This document shows, one piece after another, positions 22,667 through 33,711 of a stretch of DNA of 34,805 nucleotides. The DNA comes from CAZEFK01 sp964511405 (GTDB lineage Bacteria; Pseudomonadota; Alphaproteobacteria; Elsterales; Elsteraceae). The number at the start of each line of letters is the position of its first letter. Position 1 is the stretch's first letter. The position numbers and the translations under genes were made by a program. The stretch covers positions 1-34,805 of the forward strand of contig CAZEFK010000059.1 of assembly GCA_964511405.1 (NCBI GenBank), read 5' to 3'. The notes under the pieces were generated by a model that had not been told where the DNA came from, made no database searches, and saw only the letters and a list, made by a program, of their open reading frames with translations.

Positions 22667-24792
22667 TCAGGCCTCGGCCGCGTCCGCGGCCGGCCGGCTG
22701 TCGCCGATCAAGGCCAGCCACTCGTCCTCGGTGAGGGTGGCGACACCGAGGGCGCGGGCCTTGTCGGCCTTGGTGCCGGCGTCGGCGCCGACGATCACGT
22801 AGTCGGTCTTCTTCGACACCGAGCCGGCGACCTTGGCGCCGAGCGCTTCGGCGCGGGCCTGGGCCTCGCGGCGGGTCATGGTCACCAGCTCGCCGGTGAA
22901 GACCACGGTCTTGCCGGCGACCGGCGACGCAACATCGGCGGCGGGCGCGGCGGCGTCGGTCACGCGGATTTCGCGCGCCAGCTCGGCGACGACCTGGCGG
23001 TTGTGCGGCTCGGCGAAGAAGGCGACCAAGTCGGTGGCCTTGAGCTCGCCCATGCGATGGATGTTGACCAGCTCCGCCCAGGCTTCGGACTCGCGATCGC
23101 CGGCCGCCTCCATGGCGGTCACGAAGGCCTCGAGCGAGCCGTAGTGACGGGCCAGCAGCTTCGACAGACTCTCGCCGATCTGGCGGATGCCGAGAGCGTA
23201 GATGAAGCGCTCCAGGGGCAGCGTGCGGCGCGCTTCGATCGCCTGGACCAGCTTGGCGATCGAGACCTCGCCCCAGCCCTCGCGCTGTTTCAGCGCCTCG
23301 GCCCGGCCCGGTAGCCGGAACAGGTCGACCGGTGAGCGCACCAGGCCGTCGTCAAAGAAGGACTGGATGTGGATGTCGCCCAGGCCGTCGATGTCGGCGG
23401 CGTCGCGCGACACGAAATGGCGCAGCCGCTCCACGGCCTGGGCCGGGCAGATCAGGCCGCCGGTGCAGCGGCGGATGGCCATGTCGGGCTCGCGCACCGC
23501 CAGCGAGCCGCAGGCCGGGCAATGGTCGGGAAACGGGAAGGGCTGGGCGTCGGCCGGGCGCTCCTCGGGCACGTGCCCCAGGATCTGCGGGATGACGTCG
23601 CCGGCGCGCTGGACGATCACCATGTCGCCCGCGCGCACGTCCTTGCGCGCGATCTCGTCCTCGTTGTGCAGGGTGGCGCGGCTGACCACGACCCCGCCGA
23701 CCGTCACAGGCTCCAGCTCGGCCACCGGGGTCAGGGCGCCGGTGCGGCCGACCTGGATGCTGATCCTCTTGAGGCGCGTGCGGGCGCGCTCGGCGGCGAA
23801 CTTGTGAGCGATCGCCCAGCGCGGCGACCGCGCGACCATGCCCAGCCGCTCCTGCCAGTCCAGCCGGTCGACCTTGTAGACGACGCCGTCGATCTCGTAG
23901 TCGAGGGTCGGGCGCAGCGCCTCGATCTCGTCATGGAAGGCCAGCGCCGCTTCCGGACTGTCGCAGACGCGGACCAGCGGATTGACCTTGAAGCCCCACT
24001 GCGTCAGCGCCGCCAGGAACGCCTGATGGGTGTCGGCGGGCCGCCGGCTGGCCTCGCCGAACGCATAGGCGAAGAAGGCGAGCGGCCGGCGAGCGGTGAT
24101 CTCGGGGTCGAGCTGGCGCAGGCTGCCGGCCGCCGAATTGCGGGGATTGGCGAACAGCGCTTCACCGGCCTCGGCGCGGGCGGCGTTCAGGCGCAGAAAG
24201 GCCGAGCGGGTCATGTAGACCTCGCCGCGCAGCTCGATCAGCTCGGGCCAGCCCTGGCCGGCCAGGCGCTGGGGGATGTCGGGCACTTTGGCGACGTTCG
24301 CGGTGACGTCCTCGCCGGTGACACCGTCGCCGCGGGTCGCGGCCTGGACCAGCCGGCCCTGCTCGTAGCGCAGGCTGAGCGACAGGCCGTCGATCTTGGG
24401 CTCGGCTGCGACCGCCAAGGCCAGGTCGGGATGGCGCTCGAAATCGCGCTTGAGGTAGTTGCGCACCGAGGCGAAGAAGTCGGCGACGTCCTCGGCCGTG
24501 AAGGCATTGCCCAGGCTCAGCATCGGCCTGTTGTGGGTGACCTTGGCGAAGCCCGCGGCCGGGGGTGCCCCGACCTTCAGGCTCGGGCTGTCGGCGCGCT
24601 GCAGCTCGGGGAAGCGGGTCTCGATCGCCAGGTTGCGGCGGCGCAGGGCGTCATAGTCGGCGTCGCTGACCTCGGGGGCGTCGGCCTGGAAATAGGCCTT
24701 GTCGTAGCGGTCGAGCAGCACCGCCAGGCGGGCGAGCTCGGCCTCGGCCTGCTCGGCGGTCAGCGCCTCGACGGGCAGCTCGGCGGCGTCGG

Positions 24793-24796
<4 letters not shown>
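22667..24796 (-). CDS. ligA: NAD-dependent DNA ligase
   Basis: A 709-aa LigA with all domains in order. The NAD-binding Ia domain (YDKAYFQADAPEVSDADYD) comes first. The adenylation domain has the nucleophile Lys in EPKIDGLSL, then TRGDGVTGEDVTANV and ELRGEVYM. The OB fold, the Cys4 zinc finger (CPACG ... RCTGGLICPAQ), helix-hairpin-helix repeats (GIRQIGESLSKLLARHYGS) and a C-terminal BRCT domain (GKTVVFTGELVTMTRREAQ) follow. It seals nicks in replication and repair. Its start overlaps the recN stop by 4 bp. It is the last gene of the lpxC-bamD-recN-ligA operon. Confidence 0.98.
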
Positions 24797-26454
<1,658 letters not shown>

Positions 26455-26464
26455 CGATCCGCGA

Positions 26465-27289
26465 TCAGAACGGCCACAGCCGGGCGAGCCAGCTGTCCGA
26501 GCTGCCCAGCGGCTTCAGATCCTTTTCCTTCAGCAGCGCATAGCTGTCGGCGTACCATTGCGAGCCCGGGAAATTGTGGCCCAGCACCGCCGCCGCGGTC
26601 TGGGCCTCGTCATGGACGCCCAGCGCCAGATAGCATTCGGTCAGCCGCGCCAGCGCCTCGGGCACGTGCGACGTGGTCTGGTATTCCTCGATCACCCGCT
26701 TGAAGCGGTTGATCGCGGCGATGTACTCGTGATGGCCCTCGTAGAAGCGGCCGATGTCCATCTCCTTGCCCGCCAGGTGGTCGCGCGCCAGGTCCTTGCG
26801 GATCTGGGCGTCGCGCGCATAGGCGGTGTCCGGGAAGCGGCGCAGCACGTCGTCCAGCGCGGCCAACGCGTCCTGGGTCATCTTCTGGTCGCGGCCGACG
26901 TCGGTGATCTGCTCGTAGTAAGCCAACGCCTTCAGGTAGTAGGCGTAGGCAATGTCGCGGTTGCCGGGATTGAGTTGGATGAACTTGTCCAGGGTCCCGA
27001 CCGAATCGTCGAACTTGCCGGCGCTGTACTGCGCATAGGCTTCCATCAGCTGGGCCTTGGTGGCCCAGACCGAATAGGGATGCTGCCGCTCGACCTCGGC
27101 GAACAGCGTGGCCGCGCCGTTGTAGCGCTCGGCCAGCAGCGCATCGGTGGCGTCGTTGTAGAGCCGCTCGACCGGCGCCTCGACATAGGTGTCCTTGGGC
27201 TTCTGGCCGCCGCTGCAGGCAGACAGAACGCCGGCGCCGACGGCAAGCGCCAAGACGAAGGGAACGGGTTTGCGCATCGCTCTCACCAT
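26465..27289 (-). CDS. bamD: Outer membrane assembly factor BamD
   Basis: A 274-aa lipoprotein. The signal ends in lipobox LSAC with the lipidated Cys at about residue 25. The mature part is built of TPR-like helices (LYNDATDALLAERYNGAATLF, AYYLKALAYYEQITDV, FPDTAYARDAQIRKD) matching BamD/ComL. It is an essential part of the Bam complex that inserts beta-barrels such as the MipA-like protein in this window. A second ATG four codons in (27277) has a slightly better upstream context and may be the true start. It lies between lpxC (104 bp upstream) and recN (10 bp downstream). Confidence 0.95.
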   Translation of the reverse strand: MVRAMRKPVPFVLALAVGAGVLSACSGGQKPKDTYVEAPVERLYNDATDALLAERYNGAATLFAEVERQHPYSVWATKAQLMEAYAQYSAGKFDDSVGTLDKFIQLNPGNRDIAYAYYLKALAYYEQITDVGRDQKMTQDALAALDDVLRRFPDTAYARDAQIRKDLARDHLAGKEMDIGRFYEGHHEYIAAINRFKRVIEEYQTTSHVPEALARLTECYLALGVHDEAQTAAAVLGHNFPGSQWYADSYALLKEKDLKPLGSSDSWLARLWPF

Positions 27290-27392
27290 GGACCGGCGGC
27301 GAAGCTATCCCAGTGCCGCGAGCTCTGCAAATGCCAGCCGCAACGCCCGGCGTCGACGACGCGCCGGACCCCCGAGGCACAGCGAATCCGCG

Positions 27393-28376
27393 TCAGGCGA
27401 TCTTGGCCAGCGGCAGCGCCGGCGCCTCGTCGGTCCAGCGCCAGGCGTGGGGGGCGGCGAACAGGGCGCGCAGTAGCCGGTTGTTCAGGGCATGGCCGGT
27501 GCGCAGGCCGCGGAAATGGCCGAGGATCGGCGCGCCGGCCAGCGCCAGGTCGCCGATGCAATCGAGCGCCTTGTGGCGCACGAACTCGTCCTCGAAGCGC
27601 AGACCGCCGGCGTTCAGTACCTGGTCGCCGTCGACCACGATGGCATTGTCCAGCGAGCCGCCCAGCGCCAGGCCGGCGGCGCGCAGGCCGTCGACCTCGG
27701 CCAGCATGCCGAAGGTGCGGGCGCGGGCGATCTCGGTCCGGAAGCTGCCGTCGGCCAGCACGAAGTGGCAGCGCTGCCGGCGGATCGCCTGGGCCGCGAA
27801 GTCGATTTCCACGGTCAGCTCGAAGCGCGCCGCCGGCTCCAGCGTGGCGCGGCGGTCGCCATTCGCCACCGCCACCGGCGCCAGGATCTCGATCGCCGGG
27901 CGCGGCGCGTCCAGGACGGCGCGGCCGGCGCAGTCCAGGAGGAAGGTGAAGGGCGCCGAGCTGCCGTCCATGGCCGGCACTTCCGGACCGTCGAGCACGA
28001 CCAGGACATTGTCGATGCCGGCGCCGACCAAGGCCGCCATCAGATGCTCGACGGTCGACACGCCGATGCCGTCGTCGTTGCGCAGCTGGGTGCAGTGGTT
28101 GGTGTCGGCCACCAAGTCCCAGCGGGCCGGGACCTCGCCGTCGCGGCCGCCGACGTCGGTGCGCCGGAACCGGATGCCGTGGCCGGCAGCCGCCGGGAAC
28201 AGCGACATCGCCACCGAACGGCCACAATGCAGGCCGATACCGGAGCAGTGCACCGCCGTCTTGATCGTCGCCTGCCGCGCCATCCCGCCGCCGTCGGCCT
28301 GGGCGTCCAGTTCGGGGGCAAGCGAGCCGGCGAACGGGGCGCGCACGATCGGGTTCGACAGATGGCGTAGGCTCAT
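27393..28376 (-). CDS. lpxC: UDP-3-O-acyl-N-acetylglucosamine deacetylase
   Basis: A ~327-aa zinc deacetylase, second enzyme of lipid A synthesis. Zinc ligands are visible as the His in STVEHLMAAL and the His and Asp in HKALDCIGDL. The general-base region MDGSSAPF and the catalytic His in GHFRGLRTGHALNN are present. The start MSLRHLSNP at 28376 is preferred to an upstream start at 28439, whose extra residues look non-coding. The N-terminal tail before the first domain is longer than in E. coli. It is first in the operon with bamD, recN and ligA. In most Alphaproteobacteria ftsZ precedes it, but here a sugar-transporter locus is divergent instead. Confidence 0.96.
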   Translation of the reverse strand: MSLRHLSNPIVRAPFAGSLAPELDAQADGGGMARQATIKTAVHCSGIGLHCGRSVAMSLFPAAAGHGIRFRRTDVGGRDGEVPARWDLVADTNHCTQLRNDDGIGVSTVEHLMAALVGAGIDNVLVVLDGPEVPAMDGSSAPFTFLLDCAGRAVLDAPRPAIEILAPVAVANGDRRATLEPAARFELTVEIDFAAQAIRRQRCHFVLADGSFRTEIARARTFGMLAEVDGLRAAGLALGGSLDNAIVVDGDQVLNAGGLRFEDEFVRHKALDCIGDLALAGAPILGHFRGLRTGHALNNRLLRALFAAPHAWRWTDEAPALPLAKIA

Positions 28377-28678
28377 GATCCGCTTTCGGCCGTCTCTTGC
28401 GACGCACCGGTGGTACCAGTCCGGTTGGGGGCGGTTCAAATCACCTTTTGTTTCTGAATGTTACCGGCCGATCTTGCGGATGCGCGCAACCCCACCTCTG
28501 CTGCGGCGCAGCAAGACCTTGGGGATTTGTGGGGGCTCCGGCGGGCGCGGCTACCATATGTAGTCGGCGCCGCAAGCGCAAGGCCGGGCTGTCGTACAAC
28601 CGACCGGCTTGCGGCGCCGCACGATTTGTGGAATGGACGAGTCATCCACGGTTCAACGCGGAGCAAGGGGGGAATCCG
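28377..28678. other. Divergent promoter region of lpxC and sugar-transporter operon
   Basis: No gene is seen in these ~300 bp. An AT-richer patch (about 28436-28462, including CCTTTTGTTTCTGAATG) is likely promoter DNA for lpxC. A possible promoter for the binding-protein gene lies near TTGTGG (28527 region) and TACCAT (28552 region), but spacing is poor. A very strong inverted repeat at 28565-28619 and a GTGGA/TCCAC dyad near 28629-28650 lie in the 5' leader. Confidence 0.55.
28565..28619. promoter_or_regulatory. 13-base perfect inverted repeat upstream of sugar-binding protein gene
   Basis: CGGCGCCGCAAGC and GCTTGCGGCGCCG are perfect complements separated by 29 bases. The structure starts about 115 bp ahead of the ATG. 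It may be a looping operator for the transporter operon or, if transcribed, a large leader stem. No T run follows. Confidence 0.65.
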
Positions 28679-29752
28679 ATGCATCGATTGACTGGTGCGG
28701 CCCTGATGATGGGCGCGCTGTGCCTGGCGGCGCCGGCCGCCTTCGCCCAGACCGGCACACTGAACAAGGCGGTCGGCGGCTATTCCTTCGAGGATGCCGC
28801 CAAGGAGGCGGCGACCACCAAGAAGAACGGCAAGCCGCTGACCTTCGCGATCGTCACCCACACCGCCGGCAACGGTTTCTTCGATCCGACATATGTCGGC
28901 GCCCAGGTCGCGGCCAACGCCTTCGGCATCAAGCTGGTCATGCTGGGCTCGGAAGCCCCGGTCGACGACATCCCGCGCGAGATCCAGATCCTGAACCAGA
29001 TCGTCAACGATCCGACCATCGACGGCGTGATTATGACCACGCCGCAGTCGGGCGCCTATGACGACATCGTCAAGAAGCTGGAAGCCCGCGGCGTGCCGGT
29101 CGCGACCACCAACTCCTTCGATCCCAACCTCTACGACCGCTCGAAGATCAGCCACACCGGGCAGGACGCCTCGGCCGCCGCGATCGGCGGCGAAGCCCTG
29201 GTCAAGTGCCTGGTCGACAACAACGTCAAGGGCGGCTCGATCATCTTCCCGAACACCACGACGCTCGGCAACGTCGAGGTCAACAACCGCATCACCGCCG
29301 CGTTCCAGGCGGTGCTCAAGGGGCTGAAGGCCGCCGGCAAGCTGGCCAGCTTCAAGGTCGACGCCGGGCCCCAGAACATCGGCATCGACGTCGACAAGAA
29401 CAACATCACGGGCTCGATCGTGAGCCTGATCGAAAGCCGCAAGGACGTGGTCGGCGCGTTCGCCGCCAACGGCTTCACCACCCCGGCCCTGGGCGATGCG
29501 ATCAGCCAGCTCAAGCTCAACGGCAAGGTCTGCGCCTTCGGCTTCGACCTGGGCCCGAAGCAGCAGGAGCAGATCAAGACCGGCGCCTTGACCGGCTCGC
29601 TCGGGCAGCAGCCATTCCTGCAGGGCTTCTGGCCGGTGGCCCAGCTGTACCTGCAGATCGACCGCGGCGTCTCGGCGGCCAACCTCGACACCCGCGCCCA
29701 GCTGGTGACCAAGGACAACGTCGACAAGGTCGGCAAGCGCTTCGAGAACTAG
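28679..29752 (+). CDS. Sugar ABC transporter substrate-binding protein (ribose-type)
   Basis: A 357-aa periplasmic protein with signal peptide (LTGAALMMGALCLAAPAAFA-Q). It has the type-I sugar-binding fold of the RbsB group: LTFAIVTHTAGNGFFDPTYVG (first strand and ligand loop), ILNQIVNDPTIDGVIMTTPQ, ARGVPVATTNSFDP, VGAFAANGFTTPALGDAI and GSLGQQPFLQGFWPVAQLYL. AAGGGGGG lies ahead of the ATG at 28679. It is the first gene of a binding protein-permease-ATPase operon. The sugar or polyol is not evident from residues alone. Confidence 0.92.
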   Translation: MHRLTGAALMMGALCLAAPAAFAQTGTLNKAVGGYSFEDAAKEAATTKKNGKPLTFAIVTHTAGNGFFDPTYVGAQVAANAFGIKLVMLGSEAPVDDIPREIQILNQIVNDPTIDGVIMTTPQSGAYDDIVKKLEARGVPVATTNSFDPNLYDRSKISHTGQDASAAAIGGEALVKCLVDNNVKGGSIIFPNTTTLGNVEVNNRITAAFQAVLKGLKAAGKLASFKVDAGPQNIGIDVDKNNITGSIVSLIESRKDVVGAFAANGFTTPALGDAISQLKLNGKVCAFGFDLGPKQQEQIKTGALTGSLGQQPFLQGFWPVAQLYLQIDRGVSAANLDTRAQLVTKDNVDKVGKRFEN

Positions 29753-29762
29753 CCGGAGTTCC

Positions 29763-29790
29763 GGCGCGGGCGGCCGCTGCCGCCCGCGCC
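29763..29790 (+). other. Perfect 12-bp hairpin between binding-protein and permease genes
   Basis: GGCGCGGGCGGC and GCCGCCCGCGCC flank a CGCT loop, starting 10 bp after the binding-protein stop. There is no T run, so it most likely protects the upstream mRNA and lets the binding protein be made in excess over the permease, as REP elements do in other sugar operons. Confidence 0.75.
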
Positions 29791-29812
29791 GCCCGACCTG
29801 CGAGGGGCCCCG

Positions 29813-32080
29813 ATGGCCGTGGTCGCGCATCATCCCGAGCCCGGCGGCGCCCAGCTCCGTCCGCCGTCCCAGCTCGCCGGGGGCTGGGAGCTTGGCCTTT
29901 TGGCCTTCATGGCCGTGCTGTATCTGGGCGGCCTTTATATCAACCCCGCATTCTTCGGCACCACCGACGCGATCTCGGCGGTCCTGCGCGACGCCGCCCG
30001 CTACGGCGTGCTGGCCGTCGGCATGACCTATGTGATCATCGCCAAGGAGCTCGACCTCTCGGTCGGGTCGACCTGGGGCCTGATCGCCACAGCGTTCTCG
30101 GTGCTGTTCGCGCCCAGCCACTTCGGCCTCGACGCGGGCACCGCGATCCTGGTGTGCCTGGCGATCGGCCTGGGCGTGGGCCTGCTCAACGGCCTGATCG
30201 TCACGGTGCTGGAGGTGCCCGCCTTCATCGCCACCCTGACGATGCTGTTCATCGGCCGCGGCCTGGTGCTGGGGCTGACCGGCGGCCAGACCATCGCCTA
30301 TGAGGTCAAGGCCAAGGATTTCCCCCACGTCTTCGCCATCGGCGAAAGCAATGTGCTGGGTTTCAACAATCAGATCCTGGTGTTCCTGGTCGTGGCCGTG
30401 GTCGGCGCGGTGGTGCTGGCGGCGACCCGCTGGGGCTGGGCGACCTACGCCACCGGCGGCAACGAGATGGCGGCGCGGTTTGCCGGCATCCGCACCCGCT
30501 GGGTGCGCATCAGCGCCTATGTGGTGTCGTCGCTGTGCGCGACCCTGGCCGGCCTGATGAACGTGGCCCAGGACAAGGGCGTCACCTCGCAATACGGCCA
30601 GGGCGCCGAGCTGATCGCGATCGCGGCGGTCATCGTCGGCGGCGCGTCGATCCTGGGCGGCCGCGGCCGCATGCTGGGATCCTGCCTGGGTGCCGTGATG
30701 ATCGTGCTGATCGACAAGGTGCTGCGCGAGGGCGTGCCGATCACCCGGATCATCGATGTCGGCGGCGAGAAGATGGAAGTGGCGGCCATGGCCCAGCTGC
30801 CGCCGGGCGCGGTGCCGGCCTTCCTGGGCGTGATCCTGGTCGTCGCGGTGCTGATCGAGCCCTTGGTCCGGCAGCGGCTGGTCCAGCGCTGGTGGGCGGC
30901 GCTGCGCGGCCGGGCGCGGCCGCTGGCGCTCGACGTCGGCGGCGTCGCCATCGCCGGCGCGCAGACCCGCGGCTCGACCGCCGCCGCGCGCGGCGTCGCG
31001 GCGCGCGGCCTGGCCGCCTTTTTCCATCGCCGCGATGCCGCTGCGATCCTGCTGATGGTGGTGCTGTGGGCGGCGGGGCTGTGGTTGCGGCCCGACTTCT
31101 GGGGCGGGCTCGACAACAGCTTCACCCTGCTGCTGGCGTTCTCCGAGATCGCCCTCCTGTCGGTGGGCCTGACCTTCGTCATGGCCAACGGCGACATCGA
31201 CCTGTCGGTCGGGTCGGTGCTGGCGCTGTCCGGCGCCACCGCCGCCTTTGCCATGAAGGAGCTGGACTTCGCCCCGCTGACCGCGGTGGTCGCCGCGGTT
31301 GCGGTCGGCGGCCTGGCCGGCGTGATCAATGGCTGGCTGACCACGCGCGCCCGGCTGCCGGCGTTCGTGGCGACGCTGGCCATGTTCTACATCGCCCGCG
31401 GCCTTGGCGCCTGGATGGTCGCGGGCCGGCAGCTGTCGGGCTTTCCGGCCGGCTTCAACCTGATCGGCCGCAATCTCTACGAGGTGCTGCAGGCGTTCGG
31501 GCTGGAGCCGGGGGCCGGCGTGGCCGAAGCGGTGGCCAAGGCGGTCAGCATCCAGACCATCTTCGTGCTGCTGGTGGCCGTGATCGCGTCGGTGGTGTTG
31601 GCCCAGACGCCCTACGGCCAGAAGATCTATGCGGTCGGCGGCAACGAGCGGGCGGCGGCCTATGCCGGCATCAACACCCGGCAGGTGCGGTTCAGCGCGC
31701 TGCTGTTCTCATCGCTGTGCGCCGCGGCGGCGGGCGTCATCTATGTCGCCTACTATCGCAGCTTCAACCCGTCGGCGGGCGAGCTGCGCGAGCTGGACGG
31801 CATCGCGGCGGTCGTCATTGGCGGCGGCTCGATCTTCGGCGGCTACGGCACGATCGCCGGCTCGCTGGCCGGGGCGGCGGTGATCACGCTGATCCGCTCG
31901 CTGCTGTCGCTGCAGATCATCCTGGCCGACGGCACGTCGTTCGTGCTGCCCCAACATTGGATGAACGTGTTCATCGGCCTGATCCTGATCGCCGCGGTGA
32001 TCGGCGACATCTGGATCCGCCAGAACGACATCGTCGGCCGCTGGCTGGCCCGGTTCCGCACGCCCAAGGAGCAGGCATGA
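29813..32080 (+). CDS. Fused tandem sugar ABC transporter permease (two RbsC-type units)
   Basis: A 755-aa membrane protein that is two RbsC-family permeases in one chain. Unit 1 (~residues 25-350) has ELDLSVGSTWGL, PAFIATLTMLFIGRGL, ATGGNEMAARFAGI and AIAAVIVGGASILGGRG. Unit 2 (~410-745) repeats the set as DIDLSVGSVLAL, PAFVATLAMFYIARGL, AVGGNERAAAYAGI and GIAAVVIGGGSIFGGYG. An Arg/Ala-rich linker (about 360-400) joins them. Usual ribose-type systems use two copies of a ~330-aa permease. Here a pseudo-heterodimer is hard-wired. No frameshift or internal stop separates the units. The stop overlaps the ATPase start (ATGA). Confidence 0.93.
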   Translation: MAVVAHHPEPGGAQLRPPSQLAGGWELGLLAFMAVLYLGGLYINPAFFGTTDAISAVLRDAARYGVLAVGMTYVIIAKELDLSVGSTWGLIATAFSVLFAPSHFGLDAGTAILVCLAIGLGVGLLNGLIVTVLEVPAFIATLTMLFIGRGLVLGLTGGQTIAYEVKAKDFPHVFAIGESNVLGFNNQILVFLVVAVVGAVVLAATRWGWATYATGGNEMAARFAGIRTRWVRISAYVVSSLCATLAGLMNVAQDKGVTSQYGQGAELIAIAAVIVGGASILGGRGRMLGSCLGAVMIVLIDKVLREGVPITRIIDVGGEKMEVAAMAQLPPGAVPAFLGVILVVAVLIEPLVRQRLVQRWWAALRGRARPLALDVGGVAIAGAQTRGSTAAARGVAARGLAAFFHRRDAAAILLMVVLWAAGLWLRPDFWGGLDNSFTLLLAFSEIALLSVGLTFVMANGDIDLSVGSVLALSGATAAFAMKELDFAPLTAVVAAVAVGGLAGVINGWLTTRARLPAFVATLAMFYIARGLGAWMVAGRQLSGFPAGFNLIGRNLYEVLQAFGLEPGAGVAEAVAKAVSIQTIFVLLVAVIASVVLAQTPYGQKIYAVGGNERAAAYAGINTRQVRFSALLFSSLCAAAAGVIYVAYYRSFNPSAGELRELDGIAAVVIGGGSIFGGYGTIAGSLAGAAVITLIRSLLSLQIILADGTSFVLPQHWMNVFIGLILIAAVIGDIWIRQNDIVGRWLARFRTPKEQA

Positions 32081-32850
32081 CCCCGATCGTCGAGATGCGC
32101 GGCATCCGCAAGAGCTTCGGCGCCGTCCAGGCGCTGTGGGACGTGAATCTGCGGCTGATGCCCGGCGAGATCCTGGGCCTGGTCGGCGACAATTCGGCCG
32201 GCAAGTCGACCCTGATGAAGGTCATGACCGGCGCCTATGTCCGCGACGAGGGCGAGGTGCTGATCGACGGCCGGCCCACCCATTTCAAGAGCCCGCACGA
32301 GAGCCGCGCCCTGGGGCTGGAGATGATCTACCAGGACTTCGCGCTCTGCGGGAACATGGATGTCGGCCAGAACATCTTCCTCGGTCGCTGGCCCCGGCGC
32401 TTCGGCCTGTTCGTCGATCGGCCGGCCATGTACAAGGCCGCCAACGCCGTGCTGCAGCGGCTGAAGGTCGACGTCAATTCGGTGCACCAGAAGGTCGAGA
32501 GCCTGTCGGGCGGGCGCCAGCAGTCGGTGGCGATCGCGCGCGCGATCTCGTTCAACCCCAAGGTCGTGATCTTCGACGAACCGACCGCCAACCTGTCGGT
32601 CATGGCGACCAACCGCCTGCTGGAGACCATGGCCGAGCTCAAGCGCCAGGGCGTGGCCCAGATCATCATCAGCCACCGCCTGACCGACATCTTCGAGGTC
32701 GGCGACCGGATCATGGTGCTGAAGCGCGGCCGGCCGGTCGGCGACCGCTACATCCGCGACACCACCGAGAAGGAGGTGCTCGAGCTGATCGTCTCGGGCA
32801 CGCCCGAGACGGCGCTGACGGCGGCCGAGGCGCGGGCGCGGGCGGCGTAG
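32077..32850 (+). CDS. Sugar ABC transporter ATP-binding protein (single domain)
   Basis: A 257-aa ATPase of the sugar importer. Walker A is GDNSAGKST (GENGAGKST is the usual form). The Q-loop is MIYQDFALCGNMDV, the signature ESLSGGRQQSVAIARA, Walker B VVIFDEPTANLSV and the switch His is in IIISHRLTDIF. Ribose-type RbsA proteins are usually ~500 aa with two nucleotide-binding domains. This one has only one, so it must dimerise. It starts within the permease stop codon (ATGA overlap). It powers the fused permease encoded just upstream. Confidence 0.93.
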   Translation: MTPIVEMRGIRKSFGAVQALWDVNLRLMPGEILGLVGDNSAGKSTLMKVMTGAYVRDEGEVLIDGRPTHFKSPHESRALGLEMIYQDFALCGNMDVGQNIFLGRWPRRFGLFVDRPAMYKAANAVLQRLKVDVNSVHQKVESLSGGRQQSVAIARAISFNPKVVIFDEPTANLSVMATNRLLETMAELKRQGVAQIIISHRLTDIFEVGDRIMVLKRGRPVGDRYIRDTTEKEVLELIVSGTPETALTAAEARARAA

Positions 32851-32916
32851 CAAGCGGCACAGAGGCGCGATTGCGAGCGCCCGCCCGCGATCTTGCGCGG
32901 TTTCGCTCAGGTCGGC

Positions 32917-33708
32917 ATGCTCAGCCGGATGAGCGACCCGGACCAGAGGCGGCGGGACATCCTGGGCGTCGTCCAGCGCAGCGGCTTCGTCACCATCGAC
33001 GCGCTGGCCGGGCAGTTCGGCGTGACCCTGCAGACCATCCGCCGCGACGTCAACGAGTTGGGGGAGCAGGGCTTGGTCCGTCGCCACCACGGCGGCGTCG
33101 CCCGGCTCAGCAGCACCGAGAACATCAGCTACGACGTGCGCCGTCACGAGGCGGCCGAGGCCAAGCGGCGCATCGCCCGCCTGGTTGCCGAGCACATCCC
33201 CGACGGCGCGTCGCTGTTCATCAACATCGGCACCACCACCGAGGAAGTGGCGCGGGCGCTCAAGGCGCGCGAGCGACTGCGAGTGATCACCAACAATCTC
33301 AACGTCGCCATGATCCTGCACGAGAAGCCGGACTTCGAAGTGCTGGTCGCGGGCGGCGTGGTGCGCAACCGCGACGGCGGCATCATCGGCGAGGCCGCGA
33401 TCGAGTTCATCCAGCAGTTCCGCAGCGATTTCGCGATCATCGGGACCAGCGGCATTGAACCCGACGGCACGCTCATGGACTTCGACTATCGCGAGGTCCG
33501 CGTCGCCCAGGCCATCATCGCCCATGCGCGCCAGGTCTTCCTGGTCGCCGACCACACCAAGTTCGGCCGCAACGCCATGGTCCGGCTCGCCGCAGCAGGC
33601 GCGATCTCGGCCGTGTTCACCGACCGCGATCCGCCGGAGCCCTATCGCGGTTCGCTGCTCGCGGCCGGCGCGGCGATCCATGTCGCGCCCGACGACCGCG
33701 CCGCCTAG
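32917..33708 (+). CDS. DeoR/GlpR-family transcriptional regulator
   Basis: A ~263-aa repressor. The N-terminal DeoR helix-turn-helix reads RRRDILGVVQRSGFVTIDALAGQFGVTLQTIRRDVNEL in two blocks and ends LVRRHHGGVA. The DeoRC sugar-phosphate sensor domain has FINIGTTTEEVARAL, VITNNLNVA, VLVAGGVVRNRDGGIIGE and VADHTKFGR. Start choices are ATG 32917 or ATG 32929; a TTG at 32893 is less likely. It lies 66 bp after the ATPase gene and 88 bp before glpD. TTCG-N4-CGAA boxes in the glpD promoter match the core of known GlpR operators, so glycerol 3-phosphate is a likely inducer. Confidence 0.92.
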   Translation: MLSRMSDPDQRRRDILGVVQRSGFVTIDALAGQFGVTLQTIRRDVNELGEQGLVRRHHGGVARLSSTENISYDVRRHEAAEAKRRIARLVAEHIPDGASLFINIGTTTEEVARALKARERLRVITNNLNVAMILHEKPDFEVLVAGGVVRNRDGGIIGEAAIEFIQQFRSDFAIIGTSGIEPDGTLMDFDYREVRVAQAIIAHARQVFLVADHTKFGRNAMVRLAAAGAISAVFTDRDPPEPYRGSLLAAGAAIHVAPDDRAA

Positions 33709-33711
33709 ATG

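Noticed and set aside
28450..28462. GTTTCTGAATGTT in the sugar operon promoter as a second GlpR-like site
   Set aside because: Resembles part of the glpD upstream DNA but lacks the TTCG-N4-CGAA dyad that defines the boxes there.
28436..31027. 863-codon minus-strand open frame opposite the sugar transporter genes
   Set aside because: Antisense shadow rich in His, Gln, Arg and Asp, covering clear plus-strand genes.
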